11,971 nt of DNA from an uncultured Clostridia bacterium (GTDB lineage: Bacteria > Bacillota > Clostridia > Oscillospirales > Oscillospiraceae). The stretch lies in the NCBI GenBank assembly GCA_937907975.1, contig CALEQS010000201.1, positions 1-11,971 of the forward strand, in the 5' to 3' direction. Both the position numbers and the translations under genes were made by a program. Each line of letters starts with the position of its first letter. Positions within the stretch are counted from its first letter, which is position 1. Positions 6,041 to 11,971 of the stretch are shown piece after piece. The notes beneath the pieces were generated by a model that saw only the letters and a program-made list of their open reading frames with translations, searched no databases and had not been told where the DNA came from.

Positions 6041-7738
6041 ATGGCTTATTTTATTCAAGATAACTGTGTGGCCTGTCTGAAGTGCAGGGTGGAGTGCCCG
6101 GCAGGGGCGATCCGCCTGACGGAGGATCGGCCCGTGATCGATGAGCAGCTGTGCATCTCCTGCGGCAAATGTGCCCGGGTGTGTAAAGAATGCGCGCCCA
6201 TCGACCTGAATGCGCCTCCGGGACCGGTTCAGCCCCACGCACTCATCGAGATGGACTGCGATGTACTGGTGCTGGGCGGCGGCGGTGCCGGTATGGTGGC
6301 AGCTGCCCGGGCGGCGGAGAAACCGGGCACCCGGGTCATTGTGGTGGAAAAACAGCGGCGCACCGGCGGCGGTGCGTGGTATGCGGCAGACTTCAAAATG
6401 TACCGCAGCCGCTGGCAGATGGAGCGGAATCTCCCTGATGTGATGGAAGAGGAACTGATCCGCGCCATGGACGCCACCTACTGGAGACTGGACCCCCAGC
6501 TGGCGCGCAGCTGCTTCGAGGCCACCGGCCGGTTTTTCGACTGGCTGTGCGACACCGGCGACCATGTGGAGGACGAGTTCCGGGAGGGACACTACATCTT
6601 CGACGGCCCCGGCGGCCCGGTGGTGCCAGTGTTCAAGAAGATGCGCCACGGCGCTCAGGGCGGCACAGGCAAGTTTGTCATGGATCAGATGCTCTCTCTG
6701 TGCGAAAAGAGGGGTGTCACAGTGCTCACCGGTACGGCGGCACAGGAGTTCATGAGTGAAAACGGCCGCGTCACCGGCGCGCTGTGCCGGGATGACGGCG
6801 GACTGGTGCGCATCACCTGCAAAGAATGCGTGCTGGCCACGGGCAGCTGGATCGAAAACCAGCGGGTGCTGGAGCAGGTCGACCCGAAGTTTGCCCGGAT
6901 GAAGAAGGTGCGCTCCGCCCACCGCTCTGCCGCCTACACCGGCGACGGCCTGACACTGGCCGAACAGGCGGGGGCAAAGCTGGACCCGGACAGCTTCTGC
7001 CTGCGGCTCATGGGGCCGCTCTTCATGCCCCCCCATGGCACGCCCTATGCCTGCTTCGGGGCCATGATGTTTGACCCATCGGTCATTCAGGTCAACGAGC
7101 AGGGACGGCGATGGGTCAATGAGCAGATGGGCAGCCGCGGTAATTTCTTCGGTCAGGCGATCCCTCTGCGGGATCAGACCAACGGCGTGAGCTTCAAGAT
7201 CTTTGATGCTGGCTGTGTGGAGCAGGCAGTGGCGCGCTCCCGTTCGGGGGAGCAGGCCGGCCCCTTCCCCATGCCCCCTCTGCCGGAGGACTGGCGGGCT
7301 GATCTGGACGGTGCGCTGAAGGAGTACGACTTTGCCTTCAAGTGTGCGGACACGATCGAAGCACTGGCGGAGCAGTGCGGCATTGACCCGGCGGCGCTGA
7401 CGGCCACGGTGGAACACTATAATGCCCTGTGCGACGCGGGAGCAGATACGGACTTCTGCAAGACGGCGGACGGACTGAAGCCTCTGAGAAACGGCCCGTT
7501 CTACGCGCTTCGGTGCACCATGGCCACGGACGGTGCCTTCGGCGGCGTGCCGGTCAATGCCAGAATGCAGGCCATGGCGGCGGACGGTGGCGTGATCGAG
7601 AACCTCTATGTGGCGGGCGACTTCGCTTCCGGCCGGTTCATCAATCAGGGCGGCGTCAAGGTGCAGATCATCAACGATCTTGCCTGGGCCTTTTCCAGCG
7701 GCTTCCTGGCCGGAGAATATGCGGCGGAGTCTTTTTGA
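6041..7738 (+). CDS. Ferredoxin-fused FAD-dependent oxidoreductase (fumarate reductase flavoprotein-like)
   Basis: 565 residues. The N-terminus holds two [4Fe-4S] sites: C9/C12/C15/C19 (CVACLKCRVECP) and C38/C41/C44/C48 (CISCGKCARVC). Residues from about 72 form an FAD_binding_2 flavoprotein: VLVLGGGGAGMVAAARAAE with the dinucleotide-binding glycines, acidic E103 at the end of the second strand, the RTGGGAWYAAD loop, and ENLYVAGDF (520-528) near the C-terminus as the second FAD contact. Electrons probably pass from the clusters to FAD and on to an organic acceptor in the cytoplasm. No signal peptide is seen. The C-terminal GRFINQGGVK differs from the GANRLGGN-type motif of true fumarate reductases, so the acceptor may be something other than fumarate. 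GAGGAAAG at 6027-6034 sets ATG 6041. It forms one transcription unit with the two genes before it. A large open frame on the opposite strand here is a GC-rich shadow. Confidence 0.88.
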   Translation: MAYFIQDNCVACLKCRVECPAGAIRLTEDRPVIDEQLCISCGKCARVCKECAPIDLNAPPGPVQPHALIEMDCDVLVLGGGGAGMVAAARAAEKPGTRVIVVEKQRRTGGGAWYAADFKMYRSRWQMERNLPDVMEEELIRAMDATYWRLDPQLARSCFEATGRFFDWLCDTGDHVEDEFREGHYIFDGPGGPVVPVFKKMRHGAQGGTGKFVMDQMLSLCEKRGVTVLTGTAAQEFMSENGRVTGALCRDDGGLVRITCKECVLATGSWIENQRVLEQVDPKFARMKKVRSAHRSAAYTGDGLTLAEQAGAKLDPDSFCLRLMGPLFMPPHGTPYACFGAMMFDPSVIQVNEQGRRWVNEQMGSRGNFFGQAIPLRDQTNGVSFKIFDAGCVEQAVARSRSGEQAGPFPMPPLPEDWRADLDGALKEYDFAFKCADTIEALAEQCGIDPAALTATVEHYNALCDAGADTDFCKTADGLKPLRNGPFYALRCTMATDGAFGGVPVNARMQAMAADGGVIENLYVAGDFASGRFINQGGVKVQIINDLAWAFSSGFLAGEYAAESF

Positions 7739-7978
7739 ACGGAGAACATTCCATAAGGCGCGGGCTGAAGACTGGAGAAAATGGCAATGACATCATGACA
7801 TAATGAAGCATATTTTGCGCATGGACGGCTTCCAAGCTGTTGTACAGACGTGGGGCGGCCGTCGATCCCGAGAGAAATCTGCCAATGACACAACTATTCC
7901 ACATCTTCGCAACCGGTTCGTCAAACGCTTCTGATAGGATAGGCGCACAGGACAAAACGCGGAGAGGAGCAAAGTTAG

Positions 7979-9064
7979 ATGTGCGAGCTGACGATCCGGG
8001 AGCGGGCACTGAGCCACAATATCCGGCTGATGCGCCGGGAGGCGGGAGATGCGAAGCTGATCGGTGTGGTCAAGGGAAACGGCTACGGGCTGGGGTTGGC
8101 GGAGCTGGCCGGCCGTCTGGTGGACAGCGGCGTGCGCACGCTGGCGGTGAGCGAACTGTCCGACGCCTTAAAGCTGCGCTGTTACGGTATTCCGGCGGAG
8201 ATCATGCTGCTGACGCCCCTCTATGATCCGGCAGATCTGAAGGATGACCTGCTGGGCCGGGTGACGCTGTGTATCGACACGAAGGCCGGAGCCGCCGCGG
8301 CGGAGCGGATGGCCCAAAGTCTGGATGTTGGTGGGAACGTGCAGCTTTGCATCGACACCGGCTTTGGCCGCTACGGACTGCCATGGGATGATCCACAGGA
8401 GGTGTGGGAGGCAGCCCGGTCGCTGGAGCGCCTGCGCCTGACCGGCACCTATTCCCACCTGAGCCGTGGGGCGGAGGAGAGCGGAGAGGAGAGCCTGTGC
8501 CAGTATCAGCGGCTGACCGGGCTGTGCGAACGGCTGAAGGCGGCCGGGGTGGAGCCGGGACTGCGCCACCTGGCCGACTCCTACGGACTGCTGAACACCC
8601 CGGAGATCCGCCTGGACGCGGTGCGGGTGGGTTCGGCCTTTCTGGGCCGCCTGCCCTTTCAGGACCGCTGGGGCTTTGAACGGGTGGGCAGTCTGTCTGC
8701 CGGTGTGCGGGAGGTGCGCAGTCTGGCCGCCGGGGCCACGGTGGGCTACGGCGCACACTTCGTGGCCCGGCGAGCCACCCGGATCGCGGTGGTGGGCGCG
8801 GGCTACTCCCACGGCTTCGGCGTGGAGCGCACCAGCCGATCCGGCGGCGGTCTTCGGGCGGCTCTGCGGATGCTGAGGACCGGGCGGCGGGAGCCGGAGC
8901 TGTTGGCCATTTCCGGCACACGCCGGTTTCCGGTGCTGGGCAGTGTGGGGATGTGCGACACAGTGCTGGACGTCACCGGCGCGGAGATCCATGTGGGCGA
9001 CCGGGTGGAACTGCCGGTGAATCCTATGTTCGTCAGCCCGGAAGTGCAGAGGTGCTACATATAA
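7979..9064 (+). CDS. Alanine racemase-like PLP enzyme (divergent)
   Basis: 361 residues, near the family's usual length of 360-390. It has the fold-type III PLP barrel and C-terminal beta domain of alanine racemase, which makes D-alanine for peptidoglycan. The PLP lysine is K32 in VVKGNGYG (family usual: VKANAYG), the catalytic tyrosine of the second site is Y257 in VGYGAHF, and R131 in DTGFGRYG, H160 in TYSHLS and R216 in VRVGSAFLG are at expected places. GSVGMCDT (321-328) replaces the usual CMDM-type segment. The divergence suggests a second, non-housekeeping racemase or altered amino-acid specificity. Activity itself looks likely. GGAGAGGAG (7961-7969) lies 9 bases before ATG 7979. It is separated by 240 bases from the flavoprotein gene and probably has its own promoter. 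The TAA overlaps the first base of the terminator stem. Confidence 0.85.
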   Translation: MCELTIRERALSHNIRLMRREAGDAKLIGVVKGNGYGLGLAELAGRLVDSGVRTLAVSELSDALKLRCYGIPAEIMLLTPLYDPADLKDDLLGRVTLCIDTKAGAAAAERMAQSLDVGGNVQLCIDTGFGRYGLPWDDPQEVWEAARSLERLRLTGTYSHLSRGAEESGEESLCQYQRLTGLCERLKAAGVEPGLRHLADSYGLLNTPEIRLDAVRVGSAFLGRLPFQDRWGFERVGSLSAGVREVRSLAAGATVGYGAHFVARRATRIAVVGAGYSHGFGVERTSRSGGGLRAALRMLRTGRREPELLAISGTRRFPVLGSVGMCDTVLDVTGAEIHVGDRVELPVNPMFVSPEVQRCYI

Positions 9065-9106
9065 AAAATCCATCCGCGAGGACTTGTGTCCCGCGGATGG
9101 ATTTTT
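9064..9106. terminator. Bidirectional intrinsic terminator between convergent genes
   Basis: A 15-bp perfect stem pairs 9064-9078 with 9092-9106. Its GC core is TCCATCCGCG/CGCGGATGGA, flanked by A5 on the left and T5 on the right, so it gives a U-tract in both directions. The inner GGAC/GTCC (9080-9083 with 9088-9091) closes a TTGT loop. It lies exactly between the stops of the alanine racemase (+) and the zinc-ribbon gene (-). Confidence 0.9.
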
Positions 9107-9112
9107 AATGGT

Positions 9113-9634
9113 TTAACGATAAAAGAACAGCGTTGCCCATGCGGAGGTCCAGCCGAGGGAGAGCGCCTTCTCCTGCTTGGCGGCGATCTCATATTCCGGG
9201 TGCTCCCCGCGCCAGTGGTCGTACTGTCGGTGCAGAGTCCTGGAGCCCTGTTTTCGGCCAAGGCCGAAGTCAGTGCGGGAGTCCAGCATGACCGCCATGC
9301 GGTAGGGAACGGCGCCGGGCTCCTCCTTCCAGTCCAGATCGACCTGCTGGACCAGCGGCATCACGGTACCCGCCAGCAGAGTGGCATCTAATTGAAAATC
9401 GGCTCCCAGCAGACGGATCTGCCGCTGTGCCAGCCAGTCGTTCACGGCATTGGCCGCCTGATCGTAGGTGGTGTCGGGGGAGAAGGTGAACCGCTTGGTG
9501 CCGCCCACTCCGTGAGGAACGTCGGGCTTTGGCTCAGGGGCCTTTGCCGGGACGGCAGTGACCACTTCACGGCCGCAGTGCGGGCAGAAACGGGAGTCGT
9601 CCGGGATCTCTTTTCCACAGATGCGGCAGTACAT
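9113..9634 (-). CDS. Zinc-ribbon protein of unknown function
   Basis: 173 residues. The N-terminal zinc ribbon MYCRICGKEIPDDSRFCPHCG has cysteines C3/C6 and C17/C20, the common bacterial 'zinc_ribbon' type. A proline- and alanine-rich linker (about 25-42) follows, then a roughly 125-residue domain starting KRFTFSPDTTYDQAANAV that I do not recognise. It contains no membrane segment and no catalytic motif I can point to. The start is supported by AGGAGGAA on the minus strand about 8 bases before the ATG. It lies 29 bases downstream of the phospholipase C-like gene on the same strand and is probably its operon partner. Such ribbon proteins often mediate protein or nucleic-acid contacts, but no function is claimed here. 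Confidence 0.75.
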   Translation of the reverse strand: MYCRICGKEIPDDSRFCPHCGREVVTAVPAKAPEPKPDVPHGVGGTKRFTFSPDTTYDQAANAVNDWLAQRQIRLLGADFQLDATLLAGTVMPLVQQVDLDWKEEPGAVPYRMAVMLDSRTDFGLGRKQGSRTLHRQYDHWRGEHPEYEIAAKQEKALSLGWTSAWATLFFYR

Positions 9635-9663
9635 GGCGGCATTCCTCCTGTGCAGACACGGTG

Positions 9664-10419
9664 TTACTTGGACGTTTCGGCGGCGGGCACGGTGCTGTAA
9701 GCGTGGTGTTCCACACCGGCAAAGTTGGCCCGGGGCAGATAGTGGGCGGAGCCGCCCTGCTCCATGCTCTCCACCAGCTGTGTGACCATGCGGGCGCAGG
9801 GCTGAACGGCACGATCCATGCGCTTTTGCAGCTCCAGTGCGGTGGCGCGGTATTTTCCCCGGGCGGGGGTGTTGCTGCGCAGGCCGGCCAGCATCCGGGA
9901 GGCCTGCAGGAAGCGCTTCAATGCGGCGCGGTACTGCTCCGGCTGGGCGTATTGATAGCCCATGGCGGCGGCGGTGTAGACCGCGCTGTCCGTCGGCAGC
10001 TCCAGCGGCGCGCGCTCATGGCCGGTGCCGGACTGGCGGAGTACCCGGTCAAAGGCACCTTCGATCATGGTGTGGCGCAGGGCGTTGCTCCGGGAGGCCT
10101 GGTTGACCAGCGGGTGGCAGGCGGCGTCCAGCGCGTAGTGGCAGTAGTAACCCGCCGCGTAGGCCGCCGCATAAGGCGTAGCCATGGCCTGAGCGCTGTG
10201 ATAGCGCTCCAGCACCACGGCGGGGGGCTGGCGATGTAAAATGTGGCCCTCGTGACAGGGGCGGTTGGGCCAGAGCGGGTGATAGAAAAACAGCGGGTCG
10301 GGGCCGTAGAGTCCGCACTGCCAGGCGTCCTTTTCCGGCTCCAGCCGGTCCTGCACCGTCTTGGGCAGGGCGGCAAATACCTTTGCGCCAAACACCTCAT
10401 GTGCGTAAAAATCCGGCAT
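9664..10419 (-). CDS. Zinc-dependent phospholipase C family protein
   Basis: 251 residues starting MPDFYAHEVFGAKVF, the typical opening of a Firmicute family related to bacterial zinc-dependent phospholipase C. Likely metal ligands are H7, D41 in GLYGPDPLFFYHP (37-48), H94 and D98 in YYCHYALDAACHP (91-103), and H116 with E120 in HTMIEGAFD. No signal peptide is present, so a secreted toxin-like phospholipase is unlikely and the substrate is unknown. ATG 10419 is chosen over an upstream in-frame ATG (10494) because AGAGGA lies 8-10 bases before it and the conserved family sequence begins there. It is first in a leftward two-gene unit with the zinc-ribbon gene and divergent from asnA. Confidence 0.8.
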   Translation of the reverse strand: MPDFYAHEVFGAKVFAALPKTVQDRLEPEKDAWQCGLYGPDPLFFYHPLWPNRPCHEGHILHRQPPAVVLERYHSAQAMATPYAAAYAAGYYCHYALDAACHPLVNQASRSNALRHTMIEGAFDRVLRQSGTGHERAPLELPTDSAVYTAAAMGYQYAQPEQYRAALKRFLQASRMLAGLRSNTPARGKYRATALELQKRMDRAVQPCARMVTQLVESMEQGGSAHYLPRANFAGVEHHAYSTVPAAETSK

Positions 10420-10472
10420 AAAAAGGTTCCTCTTTTCAGGGCTGAGCGACAGCCCGAGATATTCCAAAAGAC

Positions 10473-10501
10473 ATTGTAACAGCGCCGGGCACAAAATACA
10501 A
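10473..10501 (-). promoter_or_regulatory. Promoter of the phospholipase C-like / zinc-ribbon operon
   Basis: On the minus strand, TTGTAT (complement of 10496-10501) and TACAAT (complement of 10473-10478) are 17 bp apart, with a TGn extension before the -10. The predicted transcript begins about 50 bases before ATG 10419. The -35 is weak, but the -10 is one mismatch from consensus and the spacing is ideal. Confidence 0.5.
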
Positions 10502-10543
10502 TGGCCATTGCATGGAAATTATGCCGGAGAGAGCAGCTTTCTC

Positions 10544-10572
10544 TTGTCATAAAAATGATTTAATGATAAAAT
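10544..10572 (+). promoter_or_regulatory. Promoter of asnA
   Basis: TTGTCA (10544-10549), a 17-bp spacer and TAAAAT (10567-10572) give five of six consensus bases in both hexamers, plus a TGA extension before the -10. Transcription would start near 10579, leaving a leader of only about 29 bases with the Shine-Dalgarno AAGGAGAAAG (10593-10602). There is no room for a T-box or other leader riboswitch. Confidence 0.75.
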
Positions 10573-10607
10573 GCGTTACAGTGCAATTGAACAAGGAGAA
10601 AGCTGAC

Positions 10608-11609
10608 ATGACCGTCATTCCTGAGAACTATCATTCCGAGCTGTCCCTCTATGACACCCAGCGGGCCATTGAGCGGATCAAGCATATTTTTCTGGCAAAG
10701 CTGTGCGCCGCGCTCCATCTGGTGCGTGTGACCGCGCCGCTGGTGGTGGATCCGACCACTGGCATCAACGACGACCTGAATGGCGTGGAGCGGCCCGTCC
10801 GCTTTGATGTGCCCGCCGTGGGCAAGGATGCCGAGGTGGTGCACTCTTTGGCCAAGTGGAAGCGGCTGGCTCTGCACACCTATGAGTTTGTGCCGGGCAA
10901 GGGCCTTGTCACTGACATGAACGCCATCCGCCGGGACGAGGAGCTGGACAACATCCATTCCATCTATGTGGATCAGTGGGACTGGGAGAAGGTCCTGCTG
11001 AAGGAGGAGCGCACCCCCGCCTATCTGGAGGACACCGTACGCCGCATCGTCACCGCCATCTGCGGCACGTTGGATGAGCTGAAATGGCAGTACCCTGAGC
11101 TGAACACCGAGCTTGACCGGGAGGTGGCCTTTGCCACCACGCAGGAGCTGGAGGACCGCTACCCGGATCTGACGCCGAAGGAGCGGGAGGACAAATTTGT
11201 CTCCGAGCATCACACCGCCTTCATCCGCAATATCGGCGGCGCACTGCGCAGCGGCAAGCCCCACGACGGCCGCGCCCCGGACTATGACGACTGGGATCTG
11301 AACGGTGACCTGTTCTTCTGGGATGAGACGCTGGGCCATGCGCTGGAGGTCAGCAGCATGGGCATCCGCGTCAGCCCCGAATCTCTCGACCGCCAGCTCA
11401 CCATTGCGGGCTGTGATGACCGCCGGGAGCTACCCTTCCATAAGATGCTGCTGAACGGCGAACTGCCCTACACCATCGGCGGCGGCATCGGCCAGAGCCG
11501 TCTGTGCATGCTGCTGCTGGGCAAGGCCCACATCGGCGAAGTGCAGGCATCTCTGTGGGATCCTCAGACGATCGAGGCATGCAAGGCCGCGGGGGTCAAG
11601 CTGCTTTGA
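10608..11609 (+). CDS. asnA: Aspartate-ammonia ligase (asparagine synthetase A)
   Basis: The 333-residue protein makes L-asparagine from aspartate, ammonia and ATP through an aspartyl-AMP intermediate in the cytoplasm. It is a paralogue of class II aminoacyl-tRNA synthetases. The length fits the family (about 330). Clear family blocks are GINDDLNGVERPV (52-64), VVHSLAKWKR (77-86), YVDQWDWE (120-127), then RAPDYDDW, LNGDLFFWDE, ELSSMGIRV-like EVSSMGIRVSPESLD and GGGIGQSRLCMLLLGKAHIG near the C-terminus. ATG 10608 is fixed by the strong Shine-Dalgarno site and by homology. In-frame sequence before it (from 10512) overlaps the promoter and is not coding. It is a single-gene unit with its own promoter and terminator. 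Confidence 0.97.
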   Translation: MTVIPENYHSELSLYDTQRAIERIKHIFLAKLCAALHLVRVTAPLVVDPTTGINDDLNGVERPVRFDVPAVGKDAEVVHSLAKWKRLALHTYEFVPGKGLVTDMNAIRRDEELDNIHSIYVDQWDWEKVLLKEERTPAYLEDTVRRIVTAICGTLDELKWQYPELNTELDREVAFATTQELEDRYPDLTPKEREDKFVSEHHTAFIRNIGGALRSGKPHDGRAPDYDDWDLNGDLFFWDETLGHALEVSSMGIRVSPESLDRQLTIAGCDDRRELPFHKMLLNGELPYTIGGGIGQSRLCMLLLGKAHIGEVQASLWDPQTIEACKAAGVKLL

Positions 11610-11664
11610 TTTTCTGCAATGTAGACGCCCTTGCCCAAAGAGAGGCGTGAGAGGAAAGCAATAT

Positions 11665-11699
11665 AAAAATCCCGCTGATTTATATCGGCGGGATTTTTT
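11665..11699 (+). terminator. Intrinsic terminator downstream of asnA
   Basis: The stem CCCGC TGAT (11671-11679) pairs with ATCG GCGGG (11684-11692), including one T-G wobble, around a TTAT loop. It is extended by A5T/AT5 and followed by a T6 run ending at 11699. A second, weaker hairpin without a T tract (ACGCC 11625-11629 with GGCGT 11644-11648) lies just upstream. Confidence 0.88.
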
Positions 11700-11744
11700 G
11701 CGCCCATCCGCGCCAAACTAATGGAACTATGCGCGGAATGGGGG

Positions 11745-11971
11745 ATGGCTGTGAAGCGGAGCAGGACGGCACTGGTGCGCGGTTATTATTTCTGCTATTT
11801 TGCAGCACAGGGGTGCATGGCGTCCTGCCTGAACGTCTTTCTGCGCCAGAGTCTGAGTTTTGACGGCCAAAAGCTGGGCTGGTTCAACGGCGTCACCACT
11901 CTGTGCGCCGCCGCCATTCTGCCGCTGGTGGGTTTCTGGGCTGACCGCACCGGCCGGCCCGGGTGGCTGCT
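11745..11971 (+). CDS. MFS transporter, N-terminal part (runs off the right edge)
   Basis: The frame MAVKRSRTALVRGYYFCYFAAQ opens with a short basic tail and a first membrane helix. A loop RQSLSFDGQKLGWFNG and a second helix (TTLCAAAILPLVGFW) follow, ending in ADRTGRPG, the loop-2/3 DRxGR motif of the major facilitator superfamily. The pattern resembles the MFS_1-like / nucleoside-H+ symporter branch, but the substrate cannot be given from 75 residues. Start choice is open: ATG 11745 has GGA 7 bases upstream, GTG 11751 has GGGGG (11740-11744) at better spacing, and ATG 11721 lacks a Shine-Dalgarno site. It lies downstream of the asnA terminator, so it is probably transcribed separately. No stop occurs before the edge. 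Confidence 0.8.
   Translation, partial: MAVKRSRTALVRGYYFCYFAAQGCMASCLNVFLRQSLSFDGQKLGWFNGVTTLCAAAILPLVGFWADRTGRPGWL

Noticed and set aside
5834..7417. Large minus-strand open frame (about 527 codons) opposite the flavoprotein
   Set aside because: It mirrors the codon structure of the well-supported plus-strand flavoprotein, shows no family motif, and its composition (very rich in His, Ala, Arg, Gln) is typical of antisense reading of GC-rich genes.
7739..7978. Coding remnant, terminator or promoter in the 240-base gap before the alanine racemase
   Set aside because: Short frames on both strands carry no recognisable motif. GACGGC/GCCGTC (7824-7829, 7858-7863) has a 28-base loop and no T tract. 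TGATAGGAT (7932-7940) is only a weak -10 candidate, and the ATGACAT doublet near 7787-7800 is too short to call a repeat.
10502..10607. T-box or other amino-acid riboswitch upstream of asnA
   Set aside because: The strong promoter at 10544-10572 leaves a leader of only about 29 bases, and no specifier stem, T-box sequence or terminator hairpin is visible.
1..11971. CRISPR arrays, tRNA or rRNA genes, insertion-sequence ends
   Set aside because: No regularly spaced repeats, no cloverleaf with a GTTCGA-type arm in context, and no transposase or paired terminal inverted repeats were seen, including at the two junctions.

Overview
The window looks like DNA of a moderately GC-rich anaerobic gut Firmicute (Clostridia, Oscillospiraceae-like). 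The supporting signs are ferredoxin-fused redox enzymes, a class M sirtuin locus, a clostridial-type peptide ABC ATPase, AsnA-type asparagine synthetase and strong purine-rich Shine-Dalgarno sites. The genus cannot be fixed from the sequence alone.

Left block, about 1-3907, is accessory DNA with visible decay. A phage tail protein runs in from the left edge and is cut off near base 835. A foreign segment with its own extended -10 promoter follows. It carries a flavin/ferredoxin protein of the PNPOx fold (891-1499), a zinc-type macrodomain (ADP-ribosylhydrolase) gene broken by two stops and one frameshift (1502-2310), and a class M sirtuin, SirTM, whose reading frame is intact but lacks a convincing start codon (2276/2318-3103). 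After about 300 bp of unassigned AT-richer DNA comes a promoter with a 19-bp spacer and an internal dyad of the MerR-controlled type. It drives a MATE efflux gene that stops after about 155 codons.

Near base 3907 the MATE sequence passes directly into the 3' third of a DppD/OppD-type ATPase gene. From here the window reads like ordinary, compact chromosome. The DppD remnant is coupled by an ATGA overlap to an intact DppF/OppF-type ATPase. That is followed with almost no spacing by a membrane-anchored, secreted orphan 5'-nucleotidase C-terminal domain and by a flavoprotein of the fumarate reductase/FAD_binding_2 type with an N-terminal 2x[4Fe-4S] ferredoxin domain. This looks like one transcription unit linking substrate import to an anaerobic reductase.

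The right part holds a divergent alanine racemase (7979-9064), a bidirectional terminator, a leftward pair (zinc-dependent phospholipase C family protein, then a zinc-ribbon protein), and a divergently transcribed asnA (10608-11609) with a near-consensus promoter and a clear terminator. The start of an MFS transporter runs off the right edge.

The two most notable aspects are (i) a SirTM/macrodomain ADP-ribosylation locus in which the eraser is broken while the writer frame is preserved, in company with a flavin/ferredoxin protein, and (ii) the ABC transporter / orphan 5'-nucleotidase C domain / ferredoxin-flavoprotein operon, whose substrate is unknown. The two abrupt gene-to-gene junctions (about 835 and about 3907) make the left block look like inserted or recombined material. 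A chimeric assembly must be excluded first.
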